Positions 21,438 to 34,714 of a stretch of 64,000 nt of DNA are shown here, in pieces. A program made the translations under genes and the position numbers. Position 1 is the first letter of the stretch; every line of letters begins with the position of its first letter. The notes under the pieces were generated by a model. It searched no databases and was not told the origin of the DNA. It was given only the letters and a program-made list of their open reading frames with translations. This DNA is from Tanypteryx hageni (Eukaryota; Arthropoda; Insecta; Odonata; Petaluridae), in contig CM054113.1 of the NCBI GenBank assembly GCA_028673005.1, positions 37,390,117-37,454,116 on the forward strand, written 5' to 3'.

Positions 21438-21491
21438 GACGCCACGCGACTAAATGTGTTTTAAAAAGTGGCGCGACTAACGGAGGGTTAA
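21438..21491 (+). repeat. piggyBac right terminus and TTAA target site
   Basis: The element side ends ...gactaacggaggg at 21487, directly followed by TTAA (21488-21491), the hallmark of piggyBac insertion. A subterminal near-inverted pair (cgccacgcgac and gtggcgcgac) lies at about 21440-21480. A matching CCCTCCGTTAG left end was not found upstream, consistent with 5' truncation. Confidence 0.7.
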
Positions 21492-21518
21492 AGGCAAAAA
21501 ATTTGCTTCCACTCTTTC

Positions 21519-21856
21519 TTACACATAATCTGCGGTCTCCTGTAAAACTTCGATAACACTTTTTTCTCCTCCAACTTGCATGATTTTTCTATTGAAAATA
21601 CTCATCAGACTGTAAACCAAGGAAAAAAACACTTCGCTCAATGGATCATTGAAAAATATTTCGAGGATTTTAGAAATGTTTCTTTCGGATCGAAAGTATG
21701 CTGTCAACGCGTCACGCAGCTTTAGAATCCTGTCTACTGCATTGGATAACGAAAGCCAGCGTGCTTTTGAGTGTGAGAGGATTGATTGATATACAATGCC
21801 AAAACTATTGCAAAAGTCTTTAACACTCCTGTTCACACCACAAACAGAAATTAAAG
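21519..21856 (-). pseudogene. Second hAT-type transposase fragment
   Basis: The minus-strand frame contains 'SILSHSKARWLSLSNAVDRIL', the conserved segment around the RW motif of hAT-like transposases, followed by a helical region. It differs from the 10190-11713 copy, so it belongs to another hAT lineage. Coding seems to extend upstream of the first Met to about 21856. The fragment abuts the piggyBac TTAA at 21488, so piggyBac may have landed in it. Confidence 0.7.
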
Positions 21857-23900
21857 AATTCTTGTGTCTTTTGTTTCCTTAGATGACTCTGTAGGAATAT
21901 GTTAACCTTCTGTTGCTCCACGTTTCAGTTACTCCATCTTTAACCTTACATTTTAAAAATTAGGATGAGCTACTTATATCCCTACTTTGGATTGAGTTGC
22001 GAATTTTTATTGTTGATCGTTACAAGGAGGGAGAGGGTATACTGACACGCATAATGTGAGCACATAAGCTGAGCAGGTTACTATAAAATACAAAGTAAAG
22101 CGCTTTTACTATTTTTTTTTAATTCAACATCTATGGCGACAAATACGGGAAATTTCCTATGTCCCGACATTCTTATAAGAAATGAATTTATTAGAGTAAT
22201 TAGTCTGTTTGACGTAGATGTCATATCGATTTTTCCAAGCCCAGATTTGAAACGAAAAAGAAGAATGAAGGATGCTTAATTTCTGTACGTCAATGTACTG
22301 GCCTTTGACGTATGGTTACGCATTTGAATAAAAATAAACAAAAAACCATGGGCGAGCACTAAAAATTCTCTGATGTTTTCCTCTCGGGTTGTCATGCGAA
22401 TAGGATTTTTTCCGCATTAGTTTCCCGAACGAAATGTGACATTTTTTTCTCGGGAGGTATTCCGACTTCATTCATATAAATTCTCTTATCGAGCGCGGCG
22501 ACCTCAATCAACGAAGTAGGGCTCGAAAAATTGAAATATTTCTTACTGACACGACGTGAGGCCATCCTATGAATGTACGCGGGTAGCCTTTCATAAACAA
22601 AATGAGGACGGATTTTTTTCGACTCAATGTAGAAATTCGGTTATCTCCGCCGAGGGTCGGGAGAATCGCTCTTTAATACTTTTTTCTTCCTTACAAAAGA
22701 ACCAATGGCGGGCGTTTTCGAGTCCCGTGGAATCGGAATCGAGTTCTCTCTTTTGGCGCAACAATTAATTCACGTCACACGACGAACGGAAGGAAAAAAT
22801 ATAAACCTATCGCTCTCCTTTCTTCCTCCCACTCGGAATTCGATTTCCTCCCTGGGTCGTGTGCACTCCGAAACAAATCACTCTATCGATCTCCCGCGCT
22901 ATCTCTCCTTACCGTGGCTTTTTCGCGTTTTGGGGAAAATTTGGAATGAAATAAACCGAGCTTTTGCGTTCTATCTCTTACTGAATTATATTCTTAGGGT
23001 TCTTTTTGGAAGATACACAGATGCTTACATAATTAAAATTTTAAAATTTTTCCTGTTTTGTTAATTCTTTCTAGCGTGACTTGGCACAGTGAAAAGTGAT
23101 TTCGGTGTAAGAAGAAAGAGATGATGATATTTCGCTCAAAAGACACTGAATTATTAGTATATGGGTGCCTTCTAAACGGGTTTAGTCAACGGTTAACCTT
23201 TATAGAAAGTTAGCTGCATGGGTGAATTTTCCTCGCTTCATTGAACGCTCATATGAATTATTCAACCGCTCACATATTCTGTGATTTCGTTAGCTTCAAT
23301 TATACTAATGAAACTTGTAGGAAAAATACACGCAAGAAGCATGGCATAAATCTCTCGGGAGACTCCGGAATTGAAATTTCAGTTTTTGTTCCCGCTAAGG
23401 TGGTAGTTATGATAAAGGGACATGATTTACCAACGGTGCAATCTAATTGTATTTATTTATTTTTTTCAAAATGTCCAATTTAATGAAATTCTATCATGGA
23501 GTTAAAATTAAAAATTTATATTCGGTAATATGGCAGGCTTGAGTCATTCGTATCTACGGAGTAGGCCATTTTTGCTTCCAACTTTTGATTTAAATCCTTA
23601 CTACATAATTTCTTCGAAATGCGTCCACGTCCATCCGTAGAGCACATTGTATATGCAGACAGACCGACAAACTAAACACAGAAGAAACTTGCTTTTATGA
23701 AACGCGTCTTAAAATAAATACTATTGGTTTGCATTGAAGGATACTGAACTCAAATCTGTTTCGAGAAATTATTTAAGCTTGTGTGGTGTTTTTTCCTATG
23801 CAAGATAAAAGTTGTTTAAACTTATGTATACATACACAACCTAAAAAAACCCAGATCGACTTATCGAAACTTAGGTTCGAGTTATCAGAGTTCAGCTGTT
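21857..23900. other. No recognised gene
   Basis: Positions 22380-23060 are richer in G+C, with open frames at 22556-22768 and 22705-23064 that show no known motif. The remainder is AT-rich. A 'cagacagaccgacaaac' run near 23655 marks an old repeat. Confidence 0.35.
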
Positions 23901-23908
23901 TATATATG

Positions 23909-24330
23909 CAGCGCCGTAACTAGCTATGTTAGCACCCGGGGCAAATTACCAAATATGCGCCCCCTTCATAAAAAATTCTCTAATACCTATTTTTTACTAT
24001 ATGGATTTTGGGTGAACAATTAATAAATAAAAATAAACTATAAATTATGTAATTTCTCACTATGACTGTACATAATTTAAATACAGAAATATAAATATTT
24101 TAATATTAAAGAGTTATTCTACGTGATTTTAATGCAGCAAACTCATCAATAACATCATCGAAATTTGTAGTTTCTGCTATGCGTAATGTCTGGAACAAGT
24201 ATAGTAGTGAAATCGCTCTTGTCCTTGTGCCATGAAACCTATCACAACTTACCATTAACAATTTTTGCGCCCCTTCTTTAGTTGCGCCCGGGGCAGATGC
24301 CCCGGTTGCCCCGCCCTAGTTACGGCACTG
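23909..24330. mobile_element. hAT MITE (422 bp) with perfect 8-bp target duplication
   Basis: The termini are CAGCGCCGTAACTAG and CTAGTTACGGCACTG, inverted repeats with one mismatch in 15. Both flanks carry TATATATG (23901-23908 and 24331-24338), a perfect 8-bp duplication. GCGCCC-rich sequences lie just inside both ends, with an AT-rich core. There is no transposase. The perfect duplication suggests a fairly recent insertion. Confidence 0.9.
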
Positions 24331-24338
24331 TATATATG

Positions 24339-25572
24339 TAACCGATCCTATATAATTGATTAGTGGACGCTTGAGTGACGGAATAACACGAGACTTTGAT
24401 CTACGCCCCACCGTAGTACACATAGAATTAAGAATCCCATGCCATCCTCCCCTCTGCGAGTTAATGCCCCTTAACTCTGCAGCCTACATGGTTATATAAT
24501 CAGTGCTGTGCTCTACATCCTCGGTGATTTCTGATCATGGCTTCTGAGAGACCGCGTTCTGGCATAGAGCACTATTGAACACGGTTTCACTCCTACGAGC
24601 TACATGCCATTCAAGGGGGTTCCGCTCCCTTGCGCGAAGGCAACTCACCCCCTCCTCATTCATTCCATCTATGCATCTCTAGGTCTTGGCGGACACGTAC
24701 GCGTTTACGACATCCTTCGGGAAATTTGGTGGGCAATTTGCTTTTTAATTTCACGTCGGCTGTAGTTCTAGCGAACCGAAGCGTTTCTCATTTATGGTTT
24801 GCTATCTCAAATGGAAAAAATCTAATGATAAATGAGAGAAAAACTCATAAATTGTATGTGGTTTAATGAAAAAGAGCACCCAAACCGATATTTGACTATA
24901 TGGATTTTTTATACTAAAATCTCTAACAGCATAAACGATTAAATACTTATGCGCTTAATTTATGGAATTTATTTTTATAGCGTATTTTATGCGATGTAGG
25001 AATGTCATATTTTTTTCTTTATTTTATTCTATGATTTGTATTTTTTATCTTCCGCTCTATTTGTGTTTGCCATTGAAACCTATTATTTATATTCCGTTAA
25101 ATAGAATCTTCAAACAACGAAGCTGTGTCCAGAATGGAGAATGCAGATCTGAGTTAATCTGTTCTCTCTATCGACGTGCCCGCTGAATGTGCGAAATAAT
25201 TCCACCAACTCCAGACAGCAACGAACTCTTTTGTTTCCATTATTTCACTCACATTCCACAATTAACTGAAACAATGTGAAATTACCACTATTCTGATCCC
25301 TTTAAATCATGCTACATGGGAGAAAACATTCCTGCGGAACCTTTACTAATTAAAATACTCCATATTACTATTATTATTATTAACATTACCATCCACGCAT
25401 AATCCTGTAGGCCTCCTCCTAACAACAGACCTTCGATTCGCGGTCGCTGTATTCCTTTCTCATTTTTTCACCGCCGAGGATTTTTTCCCTTCCACACGCA
25501 ATCGCTCATCCAGTCATCTGAATGGATTACTCCCTGGGGACCACGTACTTTGTCCTATCACTACCATACCCC

Positions 25573-25573
<1 letters not shown>
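24339..25573. other. No recognised gene
   Basis: Positions 24360-24800 have moderate GC with an open frame (24630-24866) lacking motifs; 24880-25570 is AT-rich. Confidence 0.35.

Positions 25574-25663
<90 letters not shown>
25574..25663. repeat. Compound microsatellite (TC)n-(TA)n
   Basis: An uninterrupted CT/TC run to about 25610 is joined directly to a TA run ending at 25663. Downstream sequence to about 25920 is an imperfect TCTC-rich tract. Confidence 0.9.
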
Positions 25664-25667
<4 letters not shown>

Positions 25668-28600
25668 TCTCTTTTATTCTTTCTCTGTATTCTATATCAA
25701 CTCTATGTATCCTCTCTTCTCTATATTCTTTGTTCTCTCTCTGCATTATCTCTGTCTTCTTTCTCTGTATTCTCTCGTCTCCTCTGAACTCTTTCTCTTC
25801 TCTCTATATATTCTCTTCTCTCTCTCTATTCCCTCTTCTTTCTTTGTATTCCCTCTCTTCTACTATCTCTCTCTATTATATATTCATATTTGTTTTTCCT
25901 TATTGTTCTGTTTTATCTCCTTGAACTAACGCCGTTTACTCTATACTACGTTTCTCCGCTCTCTTTCTTTACTCTCATATTGTACTGTCTCTGTAATCTC
26001 ATCTGTTTATGGCGTAATTTTGTGGAATAATTCCATAATATGAAATCAAACTCGGTAATTTTCCGCTGATGGTGATGATGACGCTAAGCATCGAAACCTA
26101 GGTCGTGTTAAAATATAAACAAAAACAGTGAAAAATTAGTGTTTTATATCATATTTTGTCTCTCTAATTTATTGCTCTCTGTTTTCCGTCTCTGTCCATA
26201 TTCCTCTTTCCTTTCACCTCTGTATATTTTCCTCCCTATTTCTCTCTTCCTACCTGCTGAACCTTACACTTCGTTCCACTTCCTTAAACGCGTCAGCAAA
26301 CAAGGACTGTGATGCGGAAGCAAAACACGTGCCTCCTCTTATCCTCTCTCTCTTCCTTTATCTCTTTTCCTCTTTCCCAGACGTCCTATTTCGTATCCCT
26401 CTCCATGCGCATAATTATTCCCTCTGTTTTTCATGTCCAATATACTTAGCACCGAGACAAGTTTGGGCTCGTAATAAACATGAACATCGTCACAGTAAAG
26501 AGTGACTATTACCAAGAATATTCAACACGCACTATCTCTACAATTTTTCCGGACATTCTCATCCTGAGATAAGACAATACTTCGACGCATACGTTTTTAC
26601 TCAGCTCTAGCGGTGAAATTAAATTGCTATCAGGTATACGACGTAGAACATTATCAACCTCAAAATCCATCAAGAATTTTGAAGTTAATAATTTTCCTAA
26701 CAAAACAATTATGGCGATAATCTGTGACATCCCGATTAGTAGCAATTTTTAAGAGCTCTCGTTACCATTTTGCAAACGTTATAATGTTGTCAGAAACTGG
26801 GAAAGTAATAAAATTTAGGTAAATATTTCAAGTTTTTGTTTACCTTTTTAGAAATGTAGTAGGAAAATTTATTACTTTTTCTTCCATTTTTTCGTTGACT
26901 AATATTGTATATATAGATAGACAGAGAGAGAATATTTAGAGTTTACGTGTAATTATGTGATTGATATCTTTTTATTTATCTATAGTTCTCTTATGTCGCC
27001 TTTCGCTCGTCGTCAGTTCCCTGGTGTTTTCACATTATACCCCTATTAATTTGGTTCTCTCCCTTTCACTCACATCTCCCCCTCTCTCTCTGAATTGCCA
27101 TTTCCTTCTCTCTCTACATATATCTCTCCTCTCTGTACTCTCCCCTTCTACTCCATTAGGTTACATTTCTTTCGACTTTTTTCTTCCATTTAGTGCGCGA
27201 CCTCCGCCTGCGACGCGTGAATTATGACGCGCGTTGTCAGCAAATATGAAACTCTCTTTCGCCCTTTCACTTCCAAAACCAACTCAATCTCACTCTCTCC
27301 CTCCCGCTACCTCTCCGTTTCCTCCTCTCGTTTAACTTCTCGCGTTTTCGCAGCCTCGCCTTCTCCCATTGTTCCTTTCCGTTTTTCATCCACCTCATCT
27401 GTTAAACTCCTTTATTCTATTTGTATCAATGGATCCTGTCTTTCGAAGAAAACCCTAAAGCTCCCTTTCCCTCGCCTCTAGGTTTACTTTTCTTTTCCTC
27501 TCGCTGCCTTCCCATTCCTTAGGATCTCTTTATCGTGGGTATGTCTGTAATATTTTATCGTTATATGAATTTCTATTAATTTTTCAGCTTGCGCGGTATT
27601 GTGAAACTTTGTCGGTGATCTCTGACGTATTCGTGACTGCATGAGATCAGGGTTGAAGTAAGTCACGTGTGTATAAATAGATGCGGTCAACGGAAGTTTT
27701 TTGAAGTTGCGTTTATTTTTATGATTTGTGACTTTTAATTCTCGAGTTTGAATAAATTTTAATTGAAATATATGCCTTTGATGATGTTTTGTATCATTTT
27801 TTAATTTAACTTATTTTCATCGTTTTTTAATTTTGGTGTGATGTTAAAGCGGTAATGTAAATATAAATTCATTGCACGATTTGTCAACACATTGTCGTTT
27901 CCTTCTTGCTTTATCTCATGCTCGCTGTATTTCACGTGTTAATTAATCTACCTGTTTTATTTTAGTTTGAATTATATTATTTACATTACACTAGAGCTTT
28001 GGTTATCTGAACTAATTGATGATGGACCAAGTTCGGATTATCGATTTGTTTGCGTAATCGAACATTAATGGAATCGAATAATTAATTAATGAATTATATG
28101 TACGTAAATGATTGTAATGTTGGAAATTTGCATACATGTATTGTTTCGTAATTAATAAAAAACGAACCAGTTTAACCTTTTATACAAAATAATAATTTAT
28201 TTATGGTAGCGCAAAACTAGCTCGATGTTAGTTTGATGCAAAGTATCGTAAAAATTGATGTATAGATAATGACCGCGCATGTATCATCCTCTCTTTTTCC
28301 ATTTATTTTTTGTGTCCAAACGATCACTTCCGCAATTTATACAGAAAACTCTTCCTTCGAAATAATTTTTTTCTTGCGAATTAATTTCATCATATCACTC
28401 TCTCTATTACTCTCTTCGCCTATCCGATCTCTTAATAATGAAATAATTTTAAGTTGCTTTATGTGCCACCGATATAAAAAAATGACAAAAATTTCCAACC
28501 GTCTCGTTATAAGCTTCTATATTGCTGATAATTCTCTCAGTACCCGTTGGCTCTTCTGTCTAAAATCTTCCTTAATTTATGCATTTATTCACGTCCTTGG

Positions 28601-29655
28601 TTCCTTTATTTGCATCATTGATTTTATTTAGCGTGCTTGTTTGCATGTTAAACTTTATTCGGTTAATGCTCGTACGCTCTTGCAAAAATGCTCACAAAGA
28701 ATCATCACCGTAATATGCCGTCTAATTAATTGATTAATCAAACTATTGTGTCTCCGTTTTTTAAAGTTAACATCTTCTCTGCCGCCTGTTTTGAAGTCCA
28801 TTCTCTCAATGTCTCTTACTCGCTTTTTGCGCTTTCTTCCTTCCCCGCAATAGTCATAAAAAATGTCAGGAGAACCAGATATGCACATCGTCTACAGAAT
28901 GGTTGTCTTCAATAGGGATTCACCGACATTTGATATTTATATTCTTTATTATATTCTTTATTAGAATATGCCATCGCTGAATCATCACTGATGATTTCTG
29001 CTTGGAAGAAAAATTGCGCATCTGTTTTTCCCAACCTTTCATTTTTGAGCATTAGAAAGATATAATTTGTCAGTTTGATTTTACCCATAAGGTGAGCTCG
29101 ATAATTTAAAAAAATATATATAGTTTTGTGTGGCAGGAGAAGGAGTAGTTAAGAATATAGAGAAGAGAAAATCGGAGGAGCTTATAAGATACAGGAAGAG
29201 GGAAGAAGGATTGAGGAGAATGAGAGAGAGAGAGAGGGAAGCTACAGTGTTATGGAATTAGAGGATGGAGTTGGATAGAAGTTAGGGTGTTAGGGCAATA
29301 GGATGAGGAAGAGAGAGAAAAATATTTGGAAAGAGAAGCGTAAGAGAGAGGGAGAGGTTGAATGGGATGGAGGAAAGTATCGTATTTACCTTTCTTCTTT
29401 CTTCTCTCGCTCTTTTCTACTCTCTCACTCAGCAACCTCTCATCCTTATTTTCTCTCCTTTCGCCAAATTCCCCTTCTCCTTGACATCCTCTTCCCCGCA
29501 GCACAAATCCTTTTTTCCTCTCACGCATCCCTTCTCTCATGTTCACCCCGCTAACTTCGTTTATTTTTGCATAAATATCATTACGCTCCGTCACCGATCC
29601 CGTGGGAGAGATGTGTGCTCATCCCTTCTGCCTTCCTAGCCCATTTTCCTTACTA
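25664..29655. other. Non-coding, pyrimidine-rich in places
   Basis: CT-rich stretches occur near 26160-26420, 27060-27200 and 27260-27480. Near 27990-28060, 'ggttatctgaact' and 'gttcggattatcga' look like a degraded pogo/Tigger-type terminus. No open frame carries a known motif. Confidence 0.35.
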
Positions 29656-29890
29656 CCCCTTCTCATCTCCCTCCCCTTCTCATCTCCCTCTCCTTCCCTC
29701 GCTTCATCTCCCTCTCCTTCCCTCGCTTCATCTCCCTCCCCTTCCCTCGCCTCATCTCCCTCCCCTTCCCTCGCTTCATCTCCCTCCCCTCCCCTTCCTC
29801 CCCTTCCCTCGCTTCATCTCCCTCCCCTTCTCCCGCTTCATCTCCCTCCCCTTTTCCTTCTCCATCCCCTTCCCTCTCTCCATCTCCCTA
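29656..29890. repeat. Minisatellite with about 24-bp unit
   Basis: A unit close to CTCCCTCCCCTTCCCTCGCT plus TCAT is repeated about nine times with small changes. Three frames are open through it but encode only Pro/Ser/Leu repeats, so I do not call a gene. Confidence 0.8.
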
Positions 29891-31470
29891 ACCCTTTTAC
29901 TCATCCTCCACCTCCTCCATTTTAATCTCCGTCATTTTCACGCTTTGAATATATTCCGTCCCCCGTTTCCGTGCGTAAGGGGAATAAATATTAGTTTCGA
30001 GGGGAACGAAATTTTTTACTATATCATTTTAAAAAATGCATTCGAAAAAGAGGGGGCGTGATGCGTCATTTTTTCGGCTTTCTTTTGTTCTTTTTTTCTT
30101 CTCGCGTTGACCTCTTCCTCTCATTTACGCGTCGCTAGGCGACGCACGCTCTCTGTAATTAGGACGCCCAATTGCACGCGTGATTTATCTCCGCTCTGTT
30201 CTCGTTACCGCGATCGGGGCCTTAGATTAAGCGGGAGTGTTTTCCTTCTCTCCGTCGAAGGATAGAGAGGTGTATTTACTCTGACGATGATCTTTTTTTT
30301 TAAAAAAAAAAGGTTAAAAATAAACGGAACATAATTTCAGTAAGTGGTTGCTTGGCCACGGAAGTCTTTTAAAGGGACGATGGAATATTTTCAAATTAAG
30401 TAACGGTCTTCAGAACCCACCTTGCATTCAACTTACGAGGTTAATAGATTGAGCAAGGGAAAAAATTCTAAAAAAGGTCGCAATTTCATTTTGGACTAAA
30501 TAAACTCGCTGCGGAAGACCTTTCAGTCGTTGAAATAAACGTAGCGTAATATTAGGTTATGACGGGTGAAGCTGATGTCATGCATTGCCTTTTTGACACA
30601 TCTAGATTGTTATTGGCATGATGTACAAAATGCAACAGAGTTAGGTCATTTTATGGGTTAAATCAAATTGAAAAACCGTTTCTCCAATTAGCATAGAAAT
30701 GTTGGAAAGAGGTGCATTTAGACTATAGAAAGTTTCTTTTCTAAAATCTACTATCGGTTAATTACTGCTTATAACAAATACTTTGTAGCCGAAACGCGCA
30801 TGTAGTTTTCCAGCCTATTTTTGGCTGTTAAATAGACATGTTTTTGCAATATTATATGAGATTTATATGAATCGCTGCAATAGAAAGTTTTTATCTGATT
30901 GCGATAGAATATTAGCGGTTACTGGGATCTCTGCTGGCAATTATAGTGCTAACTTGTAACGTTATAATTGCCGACTCACATTAATGATTATCAGCTGTCA
31001 ATATCAATGACTAAATGGTTTAGTCTTAGGAATGTGTAGTATAAAAGAAAACTGCCGAATCCAACAAAGGATTTCCTTTAAACGATCATAGTAGCTTAGT
31101 TTGGTTATTTTTTTCTTTAACTGCTAACTTAATACTAAGGGGTCCGTTCGGAGTTATTAAAAAATTGCCCCTCGTCTCTGGCGACTTCACTAGACGCTCT
31201 GCATAAACCCCTTGCCATTGCCGGATATATCTCGAATCCTTAAGTCGCTTTCGCCGTTTCCCTGACATACTTCCGAGCGGATTGAAGGAGAGGAAAAAGG
31301 GCATATTTTCACTCACGCACGTCTTTCTCTTATGGGAGATCTTATCGCGGCGTTCTCTCTTATGTACAGCTACCGCTCACGGGTCAAAACGAGATTGCCC
31401 TCCCTTCTTTGACGCCTTCCCCACCCATTTCTCCTTCCCTACACCCATCGCGTGATGCAGCCGATTTGCG
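29891..31470. other. No recognised gene
   Basis: The stretch is AT-rich from about 30340. A T9-A10 homopolymer palindrome sits at 30293-30311. The small open frame 31086-31316 (minus) has no motif. Confidence 0.35.
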
Positions 31471-31930
31471 AGGAGGTCGAAGTAGAGAGAGTGAGAGAGA
31501 GAGGGTGTGATGGAGAAAGAGAAAGGAAGAGAAAGGTAGGGAGAGAGAGGCGAGGTAGAGAATGAGCGAGAGGAATGGAGAGAGAGAGAGGGAGGGAGAT
31601 AGAGAAAGAGAGGGACAGAGGTACAGAAAGAGAGGGATAGACAAGGAAAAAGAGGAGGGAGAGAGAGAGAAATAAAGAAAGAAAGAAAGAAAGAGAGGGA
31701 CAGAGAGAGAGAGAGAGAGTGAGGGGTAGAGAATGGGGAAAAGAGGTGAGGGAGAGACAGGGAGGGAGACAGAAAGAGGGTGACAAAGGGAGTGAGAGAA
31801 ACAAGGACAGAGAAATAGGAAGAGAAAAAGAGGACAAAATACAGGGAGAGAGATAGAAAAAGAGAGGAACAGATATAAATAGAGAACGAGAGAAATAGAG
31901 AACGAGAGAAAATGAGACCGGAAGGGAGAT
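31471..31930. repeat. Long GA-rich purine tract
   Basis: This is an imperfect GAGA/GGGA/GAAA tract. The minus-strand frames across it (31384-32121 and 31439-31837) are long only because CT repeats lack stop codons. They encode Ser/Leu/Phe/Pro low complexity. Confidence 0.8.
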
Positions 31931-33799
31931 GAAGAGAGAATGCGAGAGGCGGGAGGGTGGAGGGGATAGGGTGGGGAATTTGGGGGTGGGGACGGAAGTA
32001 GAGTAGACGTATTACCCGCCCACCTGACCCACAAAATCCCTCTTAAAGGCTCTCGGAGAGTCTCCTCTCTCTTTCCCTCCTCCAATTCCCATTCCGCTGC
32101 CACGGTAGAAATCGCCCGCACGAATCGCTCCTCCTCCCCTCCGCGGCTGCGACGTTTAAAAATCGCGTAAGCGACCTCTTATCGATCCGGGAAAACATTT
32201 CGGGCGATTTAGTCCCATTGCAGCCTTTCTTAATGGTCGCCGAGATGCATTTTTGAAAGGCATCCCTTAACCTCTCTCGCATCAAATGCGATCCCATGTT
32301 TTTTTTCTCGCCCGTTGCGATGGTTCGATTAATTCCAGAGTTCCATCCTTCAAGAGAGTTCTCTATCACTCACGCTTTGATGAAAATTCTCTCTCTCTCT
32401 CCCCTCTTTCCCCGCCGGTTTTTCGATCGGCGTTTGTTTAGGATGCTTTCACACACTAAGGCTTCTTTCACCGCCCTCTCGGGATATTTTAGGAAAATAT
32501 TCCCGTCGTTTACGCGATCTACGTTTGTTTGTTTTCTCCAAATGTTTTTTATGGAGACTCAATATTGGAGCTATTTTTTTCGGAAGGATCATAGAGAATT
32601 TGATTTACCATGATGTAAGCCCTTAATTCTGGATTACTAACCTTATCTCCCGAAGCGGGATTACTAATCTGTAGTCCGATAGACTACGATATGTTGATAT
32701 TTATTTAAAAACAACTATATAAAATTACATTTTCAACGCACAAAAATAATAATCTAGATCAATTCTAGTAATAATTTATTTTACCCGGTACGGTCCACAC
32801 AAGTTTCCACGATGTTTTCCGCATATTGCACGCGGTGGGAATACATTTTTGTTTTGACCATCGTCTGACAGACGAATAGTTAGTAATCTAGGGTTGAGGA
32901 TGCGAGGGAGGTAAGTTCGAACGCCCTTTCGTTGTTTTTCTTCATGCACCGACGCACGTTCATTAGTCCCCAAAGAGGGCTAAAAAAAGCTTCTTCCATC
33001 GGTCAGTCTCATTCCGAGTGTAGTTACCGCCGATGCTCATTTTTTTGGCACGAGTGTCACTTGTGATACGACGCACTAGATTTCTGCCCGGAGAGTTTTC
33101 GTGCAGTTTTACATCGCCTCATTTCGTTTCTGTTTTTTGAGAGACGTTTTTAAACCGGGTTTGAAGTCCGGTTTATACATAAAGGAAAACCTTTTGAAAC
33201 CATTTGAAGCGAGGGGTACATTTCCAACGGTGAGTAAGGAATACATAGCGCAATGCGGGGCTCAAAGAGGTCGGCCAATAACCTGTGTCCATGAAATCTC
33301 TCCCCTTAAAACCCCGCCCACGCACGTCCGATCGTATGGCGGATTCTCAACCCTAAAAATTTTCACGGATGCTGCAGAAAGACAAAGAGGAGAGGGATAT
33401 AGAGCGGTCGCCTGAATAAAAACAAAGCCGTCGCCAAAAACCACTCCTTAGTCAACACAGACATAAAACCAAATTGGAGGTAAAAATAATTTATAGGCCT
33501 CATTTTTGCCATGCCGAGCGGCTTTGTGGGTGGTTTTATATGCTCTCGTCCCTCTCTGGCGATTTTTTGAACGAGTGCTGTCGCTGTAGAGGGTCAACTG
33601 GCCGGTTTTTAAAGGTTTCAGCGGGTGCGCGAAAAGGGCTCCTGGAATCGCTTTGTGGAATTCGTCGCTCTTTCTTTCTTTTTTCTTGAGACCTCTCTTC
33701 GAAGGTCTATAACCTCCAGACTCCCAGGTAGTTTCTCAAAAGAATCTCGAACAAGTAGACGCATTTCTTTTTCAGGTGGAAAATGGGAATAAATCATAT
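31931..33799. other. GC-richer non-coding stretch
   Basis: Overlapping open frames on both strands (32043-32369, 32296-32613, 33101-33415) show no domain. The composition suits intron or intergenic host DNA. Confidence 0.35.
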
Positions 33800-33805
33800 A
33801 ATATA

Positions 33806-34463
33806 AATCCAAGGTTATTCGAATATGGGGCAAAGAAGAGAATCTGTACATAAGTATTGGAGGAAAGTCTTTAGAACAAGTTTCAGACTATAAATACCTT
33901 GGAAGCATCATAACAAGAGAAGCAAAATGTACGGATGGGATCAGGACTAGAATTGAAAAAGCAAAAGCGGCATTTAGAAGAAAGAAACACCTAATTACGG
34001 GGAATATAAGGGAAGATATCCGCAAGAATGTCATAAAATGCTATGTATGGAGTATAGCTTTGTACGGTGCAGAAACATGGACGCTGAGGAAAAATGGCAT
34101 CAAATACTTGGAAAGCTTTGAAGTGTGGACTTGGAGGAGAATGTTGAAGATAAAATGGATAGATAGGATGAAAAACGATGAAGTGCTACGAAGAATAGGA
34201 GAGAAGCGAATGATTATACAGACTATCAGAAAGAGGTAGGCAAACTGGGTTGGACATTACCTGAGAAGAGAGAGTATGATTAAAGACGTGTTAGAAGGAA
34301 AACTAGATGGGAAAAGGGAAAGAGGTAGAAAAAGGTTTCAGCTGATAGAGGTTTTGAAAGGGAAAGAGAGTTATCAAAATATGAAGAGGATATCGGAAAA
34401 TAGGAGTGTATGGAGAACCAGGTTTAACCATGAATAATCACTGACCTGGCTAAGGACAGACGA
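33806..34463 (+). pseudogene. 5'-truncated LINE C-terminal domain, single stop
   Basis: From 33850 one frame runs to a TAA at 34435-34437, interrupted only by TAG at 34237-34239. It contains 'YKYLGSIIT', 'LYGAETWTLRK', 'WTWRRMLKI', 'NWVGHYLRR' and 'GKRERGRKRF', the region after the RT domain in RTE/CR1-like elements. It is a different family from the 2465 LINE. Similarity begins near 33806, where the copy is truncated. A short 3' end closes with a TA repeat (34470-34488), a typical LINE simple-repeat tail. It begins too late to include the RT catalytic site. Confidence 0.85.
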
Positions 34464-34714
34464 CCTATGCTGATATATATATATATAACGGAAATTATGT
34501 TATTATTCAATTTTATGAACCCAATCTTATTATTAAATTCTATTTTAAATGTTGTAATCATAATAATAATGGTAATAATTTATTTTTCAAATGACAATAT
34601 ACATCAATCAATTATGCAAAGAGGTTTCTGGGGTGTTTTCAATTCTGTTGCTACAACAAACGGTTAGCCCAGGAAAAATACAGAAATAGGCTATAATTAT
34701 TGTTTATGTATACA

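Noticed and set aside
29567..30061. 164-codon plus-strand open frame and its sister frame 29602-29925
   Set aside because: Both translate the 24-bp CCCTCC minisatellite in different phases; no non-repetitive domain is present.
30293..30311. T9A10 palindrome
   Set aside because: A homopolymer junction, likely slippage; no element ends or duplication around it.
31384..32121. 245-codon minus-strand open frame
   Set aside because: It crosses a GA-rich tract; the product is Ser/Leu/Phe/Pro repeats and the sister frame 31439-31837 is equally open. This is a composition effect.
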